The position numbers and the translations under genes were made by a program. From JOPF136 sp963773835 (GTDB lineage: Bacteria; Acidobacteriota; Terriglobia; Acidiferrales; UBA7541): a stretch of 64,000 bases of DNA. Shown in pieces: positions 37,538-46,915 of the stretch (within the stretch, counting starts at the first letter, position 1; each line of letters begins with the position of its first letter). The notes beneath the pieces were generated by a model. That model had not been told where the DNA came from, searched no databases, and saw only the letters and a list, made by a program, of their open reading frames with translations. The DNA lies in NCBI GenBank assembly GCA_963773835.1, contig CAVZCQ010000005.1, positions 148,582 through 212,581 of the forward strand. Reading direction: 5' to 3'.

Positions 37538-37834
37538 GTGCCTGCCGATTTTCTTTCCAATCTCTATGTGTTCATCCTGGCGGGGTTCGTCGGCTTCGAG
37601 TTGATCAAACGGGTCTCGCCTCTGCTGCATACGCCGCTGATGTCGCTCACCAATGCGCTCGATGCCATCGTGGTGGTGGCTGCGATCATCATCGCCGGGC
37701 GGCAGGAATCGCCCCTCGCCACGGTCCTGGGAGCCATCGCCGTCGCCGCGTCGTTCAGCAACATGGTCGGAGGGTTTTTCATCACCGACCGCATGCTGCG
37801 CATGTTCAAGACCGGAAAAACCCAGAAGCCATGA
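37538..37834 (+). CDS. pntAB: NAD(P) transhydrogenase subunit alpha part 2
   Basis: A 98-residue membrane subunit (part of dII) with three hydrophobic helices: LYVFILAGFVGFELI, LDAIVVVAAIIIAG and a third with AAVAASFSNMVGGFFITDRML. The split of PntA into AA and AB is normal in many bacteria. GTG start at 37538, 10 bases after pntAA; the stop overlaps pntB by four bases. Confidence 0.94.
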   Translation: MPADFLSNLYVFILAGFVGFELIKRVSPLLHTPLMSLTNALDAIVVVAAIIIAGRQESPLATVLGAIAVAASFSNMVGGFFITDRMLRMFKTGKTQKP

Positions 37835-39222
37835 CTCCGGCCGCCATCCAGCAATCGCTCGATTTTGCTTATATCGTCGCCACGGTGCTGTTCATCCTGG
37901 CGATCAAATGGCTCAGCTCGCCCGTCTCCGCGCGCCGCGGCGTGCTGGCCGGTGAAATCGCCGCCGCGCTCGCCGTCGGCGCCACGCTCTGCAATCCGGA
38001 GCTGGTGTCTTACAAATGGATCGTCATCACGCTGATTATCGGCGCGACCATCGGCATCCCCCTCGGCATGGTGCACATGACCGCGGTGCCCCAACGGACG
38101 GCGCTCAGCCACGCCTTCGGCGCCCTCTCCGCCGCCCTGATCGGCATCGCGGAATACTACGTCGGCGTGCCCAACGTCACCCGCTTCGGCATGGGTGAGA
38201 TCGGCCTGGAAGTGATCATCGGCTCGCTGACGTTTACCGGCAGCCTCATCGCCGCCGGAAAGCTCCAGGAAATCCTGCCGCAGCGCCCCGTCGTGTATCG
38301 CGGGCAGAATTTGGTCAGCCTTTCGGTGCTGAGCGCGGCGCTGCTGCTGGCCATCGCGCTGGTGGTCAACCCGTCGAACACGGTGCTGTTCCCGATCATG
38401 GTGGTGGTTTCGCTGGTATTCGGTGTTCTGCTGGTGACGCCGATCGGCGGCGCGGACATGCCGACGGTCATCTCGCTGCTGAATTCCTATGCCGGGTTTT
38501 CCGCCGCCCTGCTCGGCTTTGTGCTCAACAGCAAAGTGCTGGTGGTGGCGGGCGCGCTCGACGGCTCCTCCGGCTTCATCCTCTCCGTAATCATGTGCAA
38601 GGCCATGAACCGCTCGTTCACCAACGTCATGTTCGGCGCGTTCGGCCAGGTGCAGGCGGGCGCGGCGGCGGCGGCGGAAGAGCGCACGGTGCGCAGCGCC
38701 TCGCCGGAAGAGGCCGCGGGCATTCTGGCCGCGGCCAACACCGTGGTCATCGTGCCGGGATACGGCATGGCCGTGGCTCAGGCACAGCACAAAGTGCGCG
38801 AACTCTACGACCTGCTCACGAAAAAAGGTGTGAACGTGAAATTCGGCATTCATCCCGTAGCCGGACGCATGCCGGGACACATGAACGTGCTTCTGGCCGA
38901 GGCGGATATTCCCTATGAACGCCTGGTGGAAATGGAAGAAATCAACTCCGAGATGCCGCAGACGGACGTCGCGCTGATTATCGGCGCCAACGACGTGACC
39001 AATCCCGCCGCACGCACGGACGCCTCCAGTCCCATCTACGGCATGCCCATCCTGGACGTGGACAAAGCGCGCACCGTGATGGTGATCAAACGCAGCATGA
39101 GCCCCGGATTCGCAGGCATCGACAATCCTCTCTACTACCTCGACAAAACACTGATGCTGTTCGGCGACGCCAAGAATTTTGTCGGCTCGATTGTCCGCGA
39201 GCTCGCCGGCGCCCACAGTTAG
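37831..39222 (+). CDS. pntB: NAD(P) transhydrogenase subunit beta
   Basis: Membrane helices of dII followed by the NADP(H)-binding dIII domain, 463 residues. Visible are GADMPTVISLLNSYAGFSAAL in the membrane and VVIVPGYGMAVAQAQH, HPVAGRMPGHMNVLLAEA and IIGANDVTNPAAR in dIII. The ATG overlaps the pntAB stop (ATGA). With the two preceding genes it forms a complete transhydrogenase. Confidence 0.96.
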   Translation: MTPAAIQQSLDFAYIVATVLFILAIKWLSSPVSARRGVLAGEIAAALAVGATLCNPELVSYKWIVITLIIGATIGIPLGMVHMTAVPQRTALSHAFGALSAALIGIAEYYVGVPNVTRFGMGEIGLEVIIGSLTFTGSLIAAGKLQEILPQRPVVYRGQNLVSLSVLSAALLLAIALVVNPSNTVLFPIMVVVSLVFGVLLVTPIGGADMPTVISLLNSYAGFSAALLGFVLNSKVLVVAGALDGSSGFILSVIMCKAMNRSFTNVMFGAFGQVQAGAAAAAEERTVRSASPEEAAGILAAANTVVIVPGYGMAVAQAQHKVRELYDLLTKKGVNVKFGIHPVAGRMPGHMNVLLAEADIPYERLVEMEEINSEMPQTDVALIIGANDVTNPAARTDASSPIYGMPILDVDKARTVMVIKRSMSPGFAGIDNPLYYLDKTLMLFGDAKNFVGSIVRELAGAHS

Positions 39223-39325
39223 TCCGCAGGTTCCCTTCGGCTGCCGGGAGAGGCAGTCGCATCGCAACGCGCCATAATATGCTGAGATTCGCGGCGAAAT
39301 TCCCGGCGCTCGCCGCACCGCGCCC

Positions 39326-41989
39326 CTATTCGTGACGCAAGGCCACCAGGGGATCCACGAGCATGGCCCGCCGCACAGGCACGTATCCCGCAACCATCGC
39401 GGACGCCACCAGCGCAAACGCCACCACGGCCAGCGTCGCCGGATCGCTTGGAGACACGCCAAACAGCATATGCCCCACCAGTCGCGCAGCCAGGAGCGCC
39501 GAAGGCACTCCCAGCACCACTCCCGCGAGCGCGAGGCCCAGCGTCTCTCCCAGCACCATGCGCAGGATCGCGCCGCGCGACGCCCCCAGCGCCATCCGAA
39601 TCCCGATTTCCTGCGTCCGCCGGGACACAGAATAGGAAATCACGCCGAAAATTCCGGTTGCCGCCAGCGTCAGGGCCATCGCAGCGAACAGCCCCAGCAG
39701 GAGCGTGCGGAACCTGGGTTGCGCCAGCGAACTCTCGATCGCGTCGGGCATTTGCGCTACGTCGCTCACTGCCAGGTCCCTATCCCTCTGCGCGACGTCT
39801 CGCCGGATGGCCCCGACGACCACGGCCGCGTCCAGTGTGCTGCGCACTAACACGTCGGAGCCCGGAAACGGAGATTGCGCAAACGGTACGTACATCATCG
39901 GCTTGGGCTCCGCGCCGGGCGCAATGTCGCGGACATCGCCGACGATTCCGATGATCTCCCGCGGCGCGTTGCTGTCTGAACCGAAGGCGAAGCGAAGCTG
40001 CTGCCCCAGCGGATCCCGGTCTGGAAAATAAACCCGCGCCATGGCCTGGCTGATCAGCGTGACGCGAGGGGCAGACATCACGTCCCGCTGGTCAAATCCC
40101 CGCCCGGCCAGCAGCGGGATCCCCATCACGCGAAAATAGTTCGGGCTGGCTGCCACATAATCCGCCGTCCGGGAAGAGCTTGCGGTCAGCGCCGGCGCCC
40201 CAACAATGTCGAATCCCAGGTTGATGTAGCCGTCCGCAATCGGCGTGGGAACAACGAGCGCTGCATCCTGCATTCCCGGCTCGGCCTGAATTCGCCCCAG
40301 CAAATCATCCAAAAAAGCCAGCCACTCCTGCGGCGTCGAATATTCGGCGCTGTACAGCGCGATGTTCACCTTCAGGACGTGCTCGGCAGCGAACCCCGGG
40401 TTTACCGCCGTCATTTTGCTGTAGCTCCGCAGCAGCAATCCCGCCGCGACCAGCAGCACCATCGCCAGCGCCGTCTCCGCGGCGGCCAGAACGCTCCGTG
40501 CGCGCCGGCTCGCGGAGCTTTCCCCCGCGCGCAGGTCCCCTTCCCGCAGGCTCGGCTGCAACCCAGCGTTCGCGGCAGAAAATGCGGGAGCGAGTCCAAA
40601 CAGGCAGCTCGCGATCGCCGTCACCGCCAGCGCAAAACCCAGGACCGCGGAGTCCACCCGGATCGCGTTCACCCGCGGCAGGCTCGGCGGCAGCAGCGAA
40701 CCGAGCGCGTGGACGCCCCAGTATGCCAGCGCCATTCCGGCCGCGCCCCCCAGCAAGCCCAGCACCGCCGTTTCGCTCAGCAACTGGCGCACGATCCGTC
40801 CGCGTCCCGCCCCCAGCGTCCTCCGCACGGCAATCTCCCGCGACCGCGTCGTGGCCCGCGCCAGTAGCAGGCTGGCAATATTCGCGCACGCGATCAGCAG
40901 CACCAGGACCACCGCTCCGGACAGCATCACGAGCGCCGGCCGGACGTTCCACACGATCATTTCTTGCAGCGGCGCCGTGCGGATCACCCATCCGCTGTTC
41001 TGGTCCGGATCTTCCCGCGCCAGCCGCGCATTGATTGTGTCCAGTTCGGCCTGCGCCTGCTGTGCGGAGACGCCCGGCTTCAACCGGCCGGTCACCTGCA
41101 GCCAATGTCCTCCTCGCCTCGGCATCCAGGGTCCAAAGAGCGGGTCCTGCACGAGCGGGATCCAGAGCTGCTCGCTATCCGCCGCCAGCGGAAAGCGAAA
41201 TGCCTCCGGCATAATGCCCACTACCGTAAACGGGCGTTTGTCCAGGTTGATGGAGCTGCCCACCGCCTGCGGGTCGCCATGGAACAGCCCGCGCCACAAG
41301 CTTTCGCTCAGAATCACTACAGGAGCCGCGCCGGGCTTCCCGTCGGCGGGGCGAAACACGCGCCCTGCCAGCGGGCTGGTGCCGAACACCGTGAACAGTT
41401 CCGGCGTGACCGCAGACGTCCCCACCACCGCGGGCTCGCCGCGGCCCGTCAGTGTGAGCTGGTGATGCTGGGCTCCCGCCACCTCGCTGAACAGGTGATT
41501 CTGCTCGCGCAGCTCCGCGAAGTTCGCGTACGACCAGCCCGTCTTCACGCTCGCGTCGCGCTCGCGTTCCTGGAAGACGTTCACAAGCGCTTCGGAATGG
41601 GCGTACGGCAACGGCTTCAGCAGCACCGCATCCACCACGCTGAAAATCGCGGTGTTCGCGCCGACGCCCAGCGCCAGCGTAAGCACCGCAACCGCCGTGA
41701 AGCCCGGATTCCGGCGCAGCGCACGGAATCCGTAGCGCGCGTCCTGCACGAACTCCTCGAGGATGGGCAGGCCCTGCAGCTCGCGATTCGCTTCCACGAA
41801 TTGCTCCATGCCGCCCAGACGGATGCGCGCGGCCCGCTTTGCCTCTTCCGGTACCATCCCTCGCCGCACGTTCTCCTCCGCGAGCATTTCCAGGTGGCTC
41901 TCCAGCTCGCTCGCGAACTCCCGATCCACGCGGCCCGGCGAAAGCCACGCGCGCAGCCGCCCTCCCAGCGCTCGGATCCAGGCCAACAT
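39326..41989 (-). CDS. ADOP-type duplicated-domain ABC permease
   Basis: An 887-residue MacB/FtsX-like permease with no ATPase domain. A short cytoplasmic prefix (residues 1-80) with a DREFASELESHLEMLAEENVRRGM helix is followed by two MacB/FtsX units, each with a periplasmic part and conserved membrane ends (LTLALGVGANTAIFSVVDAVLL in the first; GIFGVISYSVSRRTQEIGIRMALGASR in the second; motifs shortened). This 'duplicated orphan permease' family is greatly expanded in Acidobacteria and usually sits next to a PadR gene, as here. The function is unknown. Confidence 0.88.
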   Translation of the reverse strand: MLAWIRALGGRLRAWLSPGRVDREFASELESHLEMLAEENVRRGMVPEEAKRAARIRLGGMEQFVEANRELQGLPILEEFVQDARYGFRALRRNPGFTAVAVLTLALGVGANTAIFSVVDAVLLKPLPYAHSEALVNVFQERERDASVKTGWSYANFAELREQNHLFSEVAGAQHHQLTLTGRGEPAVVGTSAVTPELFTVFGTSPLAGRVFRPADGKPGAAPVVILSESLWRGLFHGDPQAVGSSINLDKRPFTVVGIMPEAFRFPLAADSEQLWIPLVQDPLFGPWMPRRGGHWLQVTGRLKPGVSAQQAQAELDTINARLAREDPDQNSGWVIRTAPLQEMIVWNVRPALVMLSGAVVLVLLIACANIASLLLARATTRSREIAVRRTLGAGRGRIVRQLLSETAVLGLLGGAAGMALAYWGVHALGSLLPPSLPRVNAIRVDSAVLGFALAVTAIASCLFGLAPAFSAANAGLQPSLREGDLRAGESSASRRARSVLAAAETALAMVLLVAAGLLLRSYSKMTAVNPGFAAEHVLKVNIALYSAEYSTPQEWLAFLDDLLGRIQAEPGMQDAALVVPTPIADGYINLGFDIVGAPALTASSSRTADYVAASPNYFRVMGIPLLAGRGFDQRDVMSAPRVTLISQAMARVYFPDRDPLGQQLRFAFGSDSNAPREIIGIVGDVRDIAPGAEPKPMMYVPFAQSPFPGSDVLVRSTLDAAVVVGAIRRDVAQRDRDLAVSDVAQMPDAIESSLAQPRFRTLLLGLFAAMALTLAATGIFGVISYSVSRRTQEIGIRMALGASRGAILRMVLGETLGLALAGVVLGVPSALLAARLVGHMLFGVSPSDPATLAVVAFALVASAMVAGYVPVRRAMLVDPLVALRHE

Positions 41990-41993
41990 CGCC

Positions 41994-42344
41994 TTACCCC
42001 CGCTCCGCGATGTGCAGCACGCGCCCCACTACGCCCGAGATCCGCTGCCAATTCTCTGTTTTCGACTGGAGCTGCCTCCGCCCGGCCTTGGTGATGGAAT
42101 AAAACTTAGCCTTCCGGTTGTTGTCCGACGTGCCCCAGGCTCCGGCGATCCATCGCTTCTGCATCAGCCGCACCAGCGCCGCGTAGATGGTGCCCTGATT
42201 GAGCCGCAAGGCATCCTGGCTGATCTGCTCGATGCGCCGCGCGATCCCGTAACCGTGCAGCGGCCCCATCGCCTCCAGGGTTTTCAGCACCATCAGGTCG
42301 AGTGTGCCCTGCAGCACGTCGGCCTTCTCAGCGTCCCGGGTCAC
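41994..42344 (-). CDS. PadR family transcriptional regulator
   Basis: A 116-residue winged-helix regulator: LQGTLDLMVLKTLEAMGPLHGYGIARRIEQIS, LNQGTIYAALVRLMQKRWI and AKFYSITKAGRRQL (shortened). It lies four bases upstream of the ADOP permease gene on the same strand and probably controls it. I chose the GTG at 42344 because AGGAGG precedes it; the longer ATG start at 42380 would overlap the promoter and operators described separately. Confidence 0.9.
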   Translation of the reverse strand: MTRDAEKADVLQGTLDLMVLKTLEAMGPLHGYGIARRIEQISQDALRLNQGTIYAALVRLMQKRWIAGAWGTSDNNRKAKFYSITKAGRRQLQSKTENWQRISGVVGRVLHIAERG

Positions 42345-42350
42345 GGCTCC

Positions 42351-42405
42351 TCCTGTGGTATGCACACAGGAGTGTGTCACTGGTCCTGTGGCATGTCAAC
42401 AGGAG
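42351..42405 (-). promoter_or_regulatory. padR-permease promoter with tandem 22-bp operators
   Basis: Two near-identical 22-base sites (42351-42372 and 42384-42405) start exactly 33 bases, about three DNA turns, apart. Each has TCCTGTGG at one side and a CAGGAG at the other, forming imperfect palindromes around CCTGT/ACAGG. On the minus strand a perfect TTGACA (42399-42394) lies inside one site and, 17 bases on, CACACT (42376-42371) serves as a weak -10; the second site covers the expected transcription start. A repressor bound to both would block the promoter. Confidence 0.65.
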
Positions 42406-42442
42406 AAGCGCATCGTCAGAACGCGGTCCGGGGAATGGGGCT

Positions 42443-43078
42443 CTATTCCGAGTCCTCGTTCACTGGTTTGATCGAGGGCCCGGCGTTCCACAAGGGGTAG
42501 GGCAATCCGGCGAGCCGATTGATCGCCAAAGCCTGAACGACGAGCAGGAACACCGCCACCTCGATGATGACCAGCTCACGCGGTTTCGAAATGATTCCGA
42601 GAGAAATGATCAGCGTGGTGGCTCCAGCGGGCGGATGGCTGACCTCGAAAAGAACCATGAATGCGCCCGTGGCCGAGAGCGAAAGGGCCGCCGCGAGGAT
42701 TCTTGGCCAAAAGATACCCGGGTGCACCCCGAACGGTAGCGCTCCGGCGCCTGTGACAACGAACGCCCCATAACCGCAGATGATTCCGATAGCGTGACCG
42801 AAAATAGTGTTTCGCGGCCTGCACGCTTTGGCGAGCGGCGAAAAGAACAGGAGATAGGCGGTCGGCCCGAGCGATGGAAAAACAAACGGGTTGCGGCTCA
42901 GAAGCGCCAAGAGAGCAAGCACCCCAATGGTGATGAAGCCATTCACAAACACGTAGACGGACCGCACGATTCGCGGCGGAAAGTGATCCAGCAGCCAATC
43001 CAGCCGGAGGCGTCGAAACAGGGAAAGAATGTGATCAGGGCCTGCATGCTCCTCGGTGAACGAATCGAGTCTCCGCAT
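42443..43078 (-). CDS. HPP family membrane protein
   Basis: A 211-residue protein with four to five membrane helices and the hallmark VSHPPAGATTLI motif, preceded by FVFPSLGPTAYLLFFSP. Plant and cyanobacterial HPP proteins have been linked to nitrite transport. ATG 43078 overlaps the stop of the upstream gene by one base. The open frame extends far upstream through the neighbouring gene, but that part is not coding. Its place in an NO-response operon fits a nitrite role. Confidence 0.85.
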   Translation of the reverse strand: MRRLDSFTEEHAGPDHILSLFRRLRLDWLLDHFPPRIVRSVYVFVNGFITIGVLALLALLSRNPFVFPSLGPTAYLLFFSPLAKACRPRNTIFGHAIGIICGYGAFVVTGAGALPFGVHPGIFWPRILAAALSLSATGAFMVLFEVSHPPAGATTLIISLGIISKPRELVIIEVAVFLLVVQALAINRLAGLPYPLWNAGPSIKPVNEDSE

Positions 43079-44745
43079 CAAATATTGGGCAGCAGGTCGA
43101 AATATTCGTCGTCCTCGTTTTTGCCGCCTTCTCCTTTGCCCAGCATCTTTTCCGACTCGATGAACTCGATACGCTCGATCCATTTGACCATCTTGTAGCC
43201 AAGTTGGTTCTCTACCCGCAGCCGCAGGGGCGCTCCATATACCTGCGGAAGCCGTCGCCCGTTCATCCGCGAGGCCAGTAGGCATTGCGGCTTCAGCAGA
43301 TTCTCTAGGCTTTGGGTGTCGTAATAGGGGCCGCCGTAAAGCGCCTCGCCGAACGAGAAAAAGGCGACGACTCTCGCCTCGGGTTTTGGCCGCACCAATT
43401 CGATGAGTGTCTTCAACGGGATGCCGCCCCACTTCGCGATGCCGCTCCATCCCTGGATGCAATGATGCATGGTGATGTGTTCGGTCTCACCCAACCGCTC
43501 CAGATCAGCAAGAGAAAGCTCAACCGGCCTTTCGACGAGGCCTCCTACCTTGAGCCGGAAATCCTCGAAGCCGGTTTCCGCCAGGCGTTTCCAGTCGTCC
43601 CCGATCGGCATTTTCCCATTGGGCCAGAGGTACGGCGAGATTTGCTCCTCGGTATAGCTTTGCTGCGGCGTCAGGCGGTTCAACGTAAGAAGCTGCATCG
43701 GATAGGTCACGGACTTGAGCGCATGCTGCAATCCGCGCGGATGGTGCCAGGAGATATAGTGCGCCACGATCCACGAGAGGACGGCCACGCCTATGCCCAC
43801 AAACCCCAGATACATGCCCAGATGCCCCTGATCGTCCGTACCGAGCACGATGTGGTTCATATTGCGCGCGAATCCCGTCATCCCGACGAGAGTGACGTGC
43901 ACCACTAGGAATGCAAAGAAACTGAGCATGGTGAGAAAGTGGATGGATCTGGCCGATTGCCTGCCACCAAAGATTCGCGCGTACCAGGGAAAGCGATTCA
44001 CCACGGCGGGCGACATAGCGATCCCGGTAAGAATCGCCAAAGGGCCGAAGACAAAGACAACGGTGAAATAGGCAATCTGCTGTAATGCGTTGTAGCCATA
44101 AAACCCGTTCGGCTCCGCGGGCAGGTGAAATGTTGCGTAGTGCACCCAGGTGTTCCATGCCTGCAAGGGAACGAGCGGCGAAGTTGGCACAATACGGCGC
44201 CACTGCTGGGTATCGAAGAGCATGACGACGAAGAAAATGCCGGTGACGATGAAGCCATGTACGTCGATGAAGTGCCAAACCCGTGCAATCCCAATGGTGT
44301 GCCGGTAGCCCGGCGTGCCAATGAGCGGCGAAATATAACGGGCGTCGTCTTTTGCGGTCCAGACTCGGTCGCGTGGAACCTTGAGCGGTGTAAACCGGAT
44401 CCATTCGCTCCCCGGCAGACAGCCATCATTGAAATACAGACGAGGATGATCCACCAGGATCGACAGACCGCTGCGAATCAGCATCATCACAAAAAGTAAA
44501 TTGAAGAAATGACAGTAACGCACCCAGACCGGAAACCCGTGCGGTCCTGCGAAGTTGTTAGGATACATCTGAGGAACGGCTGGAACACGGGGCAGTCCGG
44601 CCACGGCAACCTCGATCCACGACGCTGCGATTACAGAGAGGATCGCGATACCGATTCCGATCACGATGGATGGTCGAATCCAGATGCGAAATCGGCGATC
44701 AGGCGGATAGTGAACGGCTCTGTGCGCCGGATCGAACGAGATCAT
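43078..44745 (-). CDS. Cytochrome b561-like / molybdopterin oxidoreductase fusion
   Basis: A 555-residue two-domain protein. Residues 1-335 form a membrane cytochrome b-like part with several helices and candidate haem His (HFIDVHGF, HFLTMLSFFAFLVVHV). Residues 365-530 form a sulfite-oxidase-fold molybdopterin domain with the Mo-ligating Cys429 in HHCIQGWSGIAKWGG and a C-terminal GAPLRLRVENQLGYKMVKW block. It recalls MsrP-MsrQ fused into one chain, with the order reversed. No Tat signal is seen; the catalytic part may face either side. Operon context suggests nitrogen-oxide chemistry, but sulfoxide or sulfite substrates are possible. Confidence 0.8.
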   Translation of the reverse strand: MISFDPAHRAVHYPPDRRFRIWIRPSIVIGIGIAILSVIAASWIEVAVAGLPRVPAVPQMYPNNFAGPHGFPVWVRYCHFFNLLFVMMLIRSGLSILVDHPRLYFNDGCLPGSEWIRFTPLKVPRDRVWTAKDDARYISPLIGTPGYRHTIGIARVWHFIDVHGFIVTGIFFVVMLFDTQQWRRIVPTSPLVPLQAWNTWVHYATFHLPAEPNGFYGYNALQQIAYFTVVFVFGPLAILTGIAMSPAVVNRFPWYARIFGGRQSARSIHFLTMLSFFAFLVVHVTLVGMTGFARNMNHIVLGTDDQGHLGMYLGFVGIGVAVLSWIVAHYISWHHPRGLQHALKSVTYPMQLLTLNRLTPQQSYTEEQISPYLWPNGKMPIGDDWKRLAETGFEDFRLKVGGLVERPVELSLADLERLGETEHITMHHCIQGWSGIAKWGGIPLKTLIELVRPKPEARVVAFFSFGEALYGGPYYDTQSLENLLKPQCLLASRMNGRRLPQVYGAPLRLRVENQLGYKMVKWIERIEFIESEKMLGKGEGGKNEDDEYFDLLPNI

Positions 44746-44781
44746 GCGGCCTCCGGAAACTCCCCGATGGGTCTAGCGGAG

Positions 44782-46164
44782 TTAATTGCCATGCCCCGCG
44801 ATCGATGCGACGATCAACGGCTGTTTCTGTACATGGCTCGGCTGAAGAATGAAAGTGGCAAGGATATTTATCGCAAAACCTGTGATCCCGGCCAATTCCA
44901 GTACAGCCGAAATCGGTAACACGGACCATGCCCAATTGGCGTAACCCTGATATGCGAGAACCTCCGTGGAAACCCGAAGCGTGCATCCGATCGTCAGGAG
45001 TGCGAGCGCGGCAAACATCAAGCGCGTGCTCCACAATAGCCGCATCCCCGCAAACGCAGGCAGAACGCGCTGGCCTACGCAGAACACCATGACGGCGATG
45101 AATCCGACAGTGAGCGCGTGCCGCGACGCCCCCCAAATCCCTCCGGACGTATCCCACAAGACCGCGGCCACTCCGAGCACCGCCGCCACCAGCAGCCACC
45201 CGTAGGCCATACGGACAAAGAAAGGAAAACTCGCATGGACTCCTCGCGTCTTCGCTTCCCCCGCAGCAGGCTCAAACATCCGCAGCGCGGCGACGGCCAG
45301 TGCCGCGCCCAGCAGGAACATCCAGACGCCCACCGAGCCGTCCCCAAATACCGTCAGCGCGATGCCCGAAAGGTTCACGGCCACAGCCGTCAATAACAGT
45401 CCCGGCCGGAATGGCTTCAATCCCAGAAACACCGGCATCCATTTCGCGCTGAATCCCCACACAAACGGCACCAGGAATCCCCAAGCCATTAGAGCGAGAT
45501 ACCGTTGGTCAAATACATGTGGAAAAGCGGGGCCCCGGCCGCGAAGGGCCACGTAGAAACATCCCGCAAGATTGGTGAGCAGCACCAGCAGTAACCCCAT
45601 GCTCGCGCTGGCCACAACCACAATCCAGGTCTCCATTCCGCTTTTGGCGGGGCCCGCAGGCCGGTGTTGCGATATGGCGCGGCAGAAAACCAGGAACGCC
45701 GCCAATTCCAGAACTGCCGATACCGGCAAGAGAAGCCGCCATTCCCAGGAGTAGACGTTGGCGGCCCAGCGTAGAGCCGCGCCGGCAGTCCACATCGCCC
45801 AGCACATCCAGGCAACCCGGATTAAGGAACTTGCCGTGCCGCGGAGCTTCGGAATGGAATAGAAACCGATCCCCAGAATAAAGCTGCCCACCCATCCGAA
45901 CACCTGCGCGTGCCCGTGCGCCTGCAACCACGCCGGGGATACCGATGCCACGCTTTCTCGCCCGCTGATTTGCAGCAAGTTCCACACGCCGAGAAACGTC
46001 CCCGGAAAAACCATAAACACAAGCCCGCTGCTGACGAAGGCCATCAGCAGGCGCGAAAGCGCTTCCTCCCGCGTCCGCGCAATTTGGAACACCTGTTCGG
46101 TAGTGAGCGGGGTGCTTCCGGATGCCCCGGCTAGTCGCCCTTCGCTGGCCAGTGATGCAGACAT
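44782..46164 (-). CDS. nnrS: NnrS family protein
   Basis: A 460-residue polytopic (about 12 helices) haem-copper membrane protein of the NnrS family, which protects cells against nitric oxide. Typical segments are WLQAHGHAQVFGWVGSFILGIGFY near the N-terminus and VFCVGQRVLPAFAG near the C-terminus, with conserved His. The reading frame is open upstream, but ATG 46164 follows the RIC stop by only five bases. It lies between ric and the molybdoenzyme gene in one operon. Confidence 0.92.
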   Translation of the reverse strand: MSASLASEGRLAGASGSTPLTTEQVFQIARTREEALSRLLMAFVSSGLVFMVFPGTFLGVWNLLQISGRESVASVSPAWLQAHGHAQVFGWVGSFILGIGFYSIPKLRGTASSLIRVAWMCWAMWTAGAALRWAANVYSWEWRLLLPVSAVLELAAFLVFCRAISQHRPAGPAKSGMETWIVVVASASMGLLLVLLTNLAGCFYVALRGRGPAFPHVFDQRYLALMAWGFLVPFVWGFSAKWMPVFLGLKPFRPGLLLTAVAVNLSGIALTVFGDGSVGVWMFLLGAALAVAALRMFEPAAGEAKTRGVHASFPFFVRMAYGWLLVAAVLGVAAVLWDTSGGIWGASRHALTVGFIAVMVFCVGQRVLPAFAGMRLLWSTRLMFAALALLTIGCTLRVSTEVLAYQGYANWAWSVLPISAVLELAGITGFAINILATFILQPSHVQKQPLIVASIAGHGN

Positions 46165-46169
46165 AACCC

Positions 46170-46901
46170 TTACCCCTGCTGGAAGACCGCCGCTTCCAGT
46201 TCCACAGCCCGCGGGAAGAGAATGTTGTTTTCCAAATGAACGTGCTGGTGGAGGTCCGCCTCGAACTGGCGCAGATCCTGATACAGAGCCGTATAGGCCG
46301 TGCACGCATCCGCTGGCGCCACGTACCCCGCGCTCGCTTTCCGGATCTGTTTCACCAGGTCTCCGGCAGCGTCGTGCTCTCTCATCATGGCGTGAATTGG
46401 GTTCAACACGGTCTGAAAGAAGGGAGGTTCCAGCTTGCCCTCGCCGCTCGCTGTCCGTTCCAGCGCCTCGATATAGGGGAAGAGAACCATCTCCTCCTTT
46501 TGCATGTGCATCAGCATCTCGCGTCCTGCCTCCAGGAACAGCCGCTCGATGCCGGCAATTTCCTCGTGATTTTCTCCATGCTTTGCTCTCACCTTCTCGA
46601 GAAGCGGCCGGATCCGCGCGATCGCGTCCCGGACGTACCGGTGGTGCTGCTCGCGGATGTGTCGGGTCAGATCTCCGAGCGGCATGGAAGCCCAGTTTGT
46701 GTCGCAGGTACCGGCCAGCTCGCTGGCCTCGCGTAGACGCTTCAGAATCTCCTCCGCGGGTGCGCCCGCCCCCAGGCACGCTTCGCCGAGTGACTTTCCA
46801 CCGCCGCAGCAGTAGTCCACGCCGGCCTCTTCGAGCACTTGCCTGGTTCCTGCGCCCGCCAGCACAATGTCTTTCACTTTGGTCTCGGTGTTGAACTTCA
46901 T
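46170..46901 (-). CDS. Iron-sulfur cluster repair di-iron protein (RIC/YtfE/ScdA)
   Basis: A 243-residue protein with the N-terminal ScdA_N domain (TRQVLEEAGVDYCCGGGKSL) and a C-terminal hemerythrin-like di-iron domain whose His and Glu ligands appear in LTRHIREQHHRYV, MLMHMQKEEMVLFP, IHAMMREHD and LHQHVHLENNILFPRA. RIC proteins repair iron-sulfur clusters damaged by nitric oxide or peroxide. ATG 46901 has GGAGGG just upstream. It is the first gene after the regulator-controlled promoter. Confidence 0.94.
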   Translation of the reverse strand: MKFNTETKVKDIVLAGAGTRQVLEEAGVDYCCGGGKSLGEACLGAGAPAEEILKRLREASELAGTCDTNWASMPLGDLTRHIREQHHRYVRDAIARIRPLLEKVRAKHGENHEEIAGIERLFLEAGREMLMHMQKEEMVLFPYIEALERTASGEGKLEPPFFQTVLNPIHAMMREHDAAGDLVKQIRKASAGYVAPADACTAYTALYQDLRQFEADLHQHVHLENNILFPRAVELEAAVFQQG

Positions 46902-46915
46902 GGTTCCCTCCGCGA

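Noticed and set aside
37564..39462. A 632-codon minus-strand frame opposite the pnt genes
   Set aside because: Shadow frame of high-GC coding DNA: rich in His, Arg and Gln, no motifs, and pntAB/pntB are certain on the other strand.
44782..46779. A longer NnrS start reaching 46779
   Set aside because: The extra 205 residues run antisense-like across the RIC gene out of its frame; the ATG at 46164 fits the family length.
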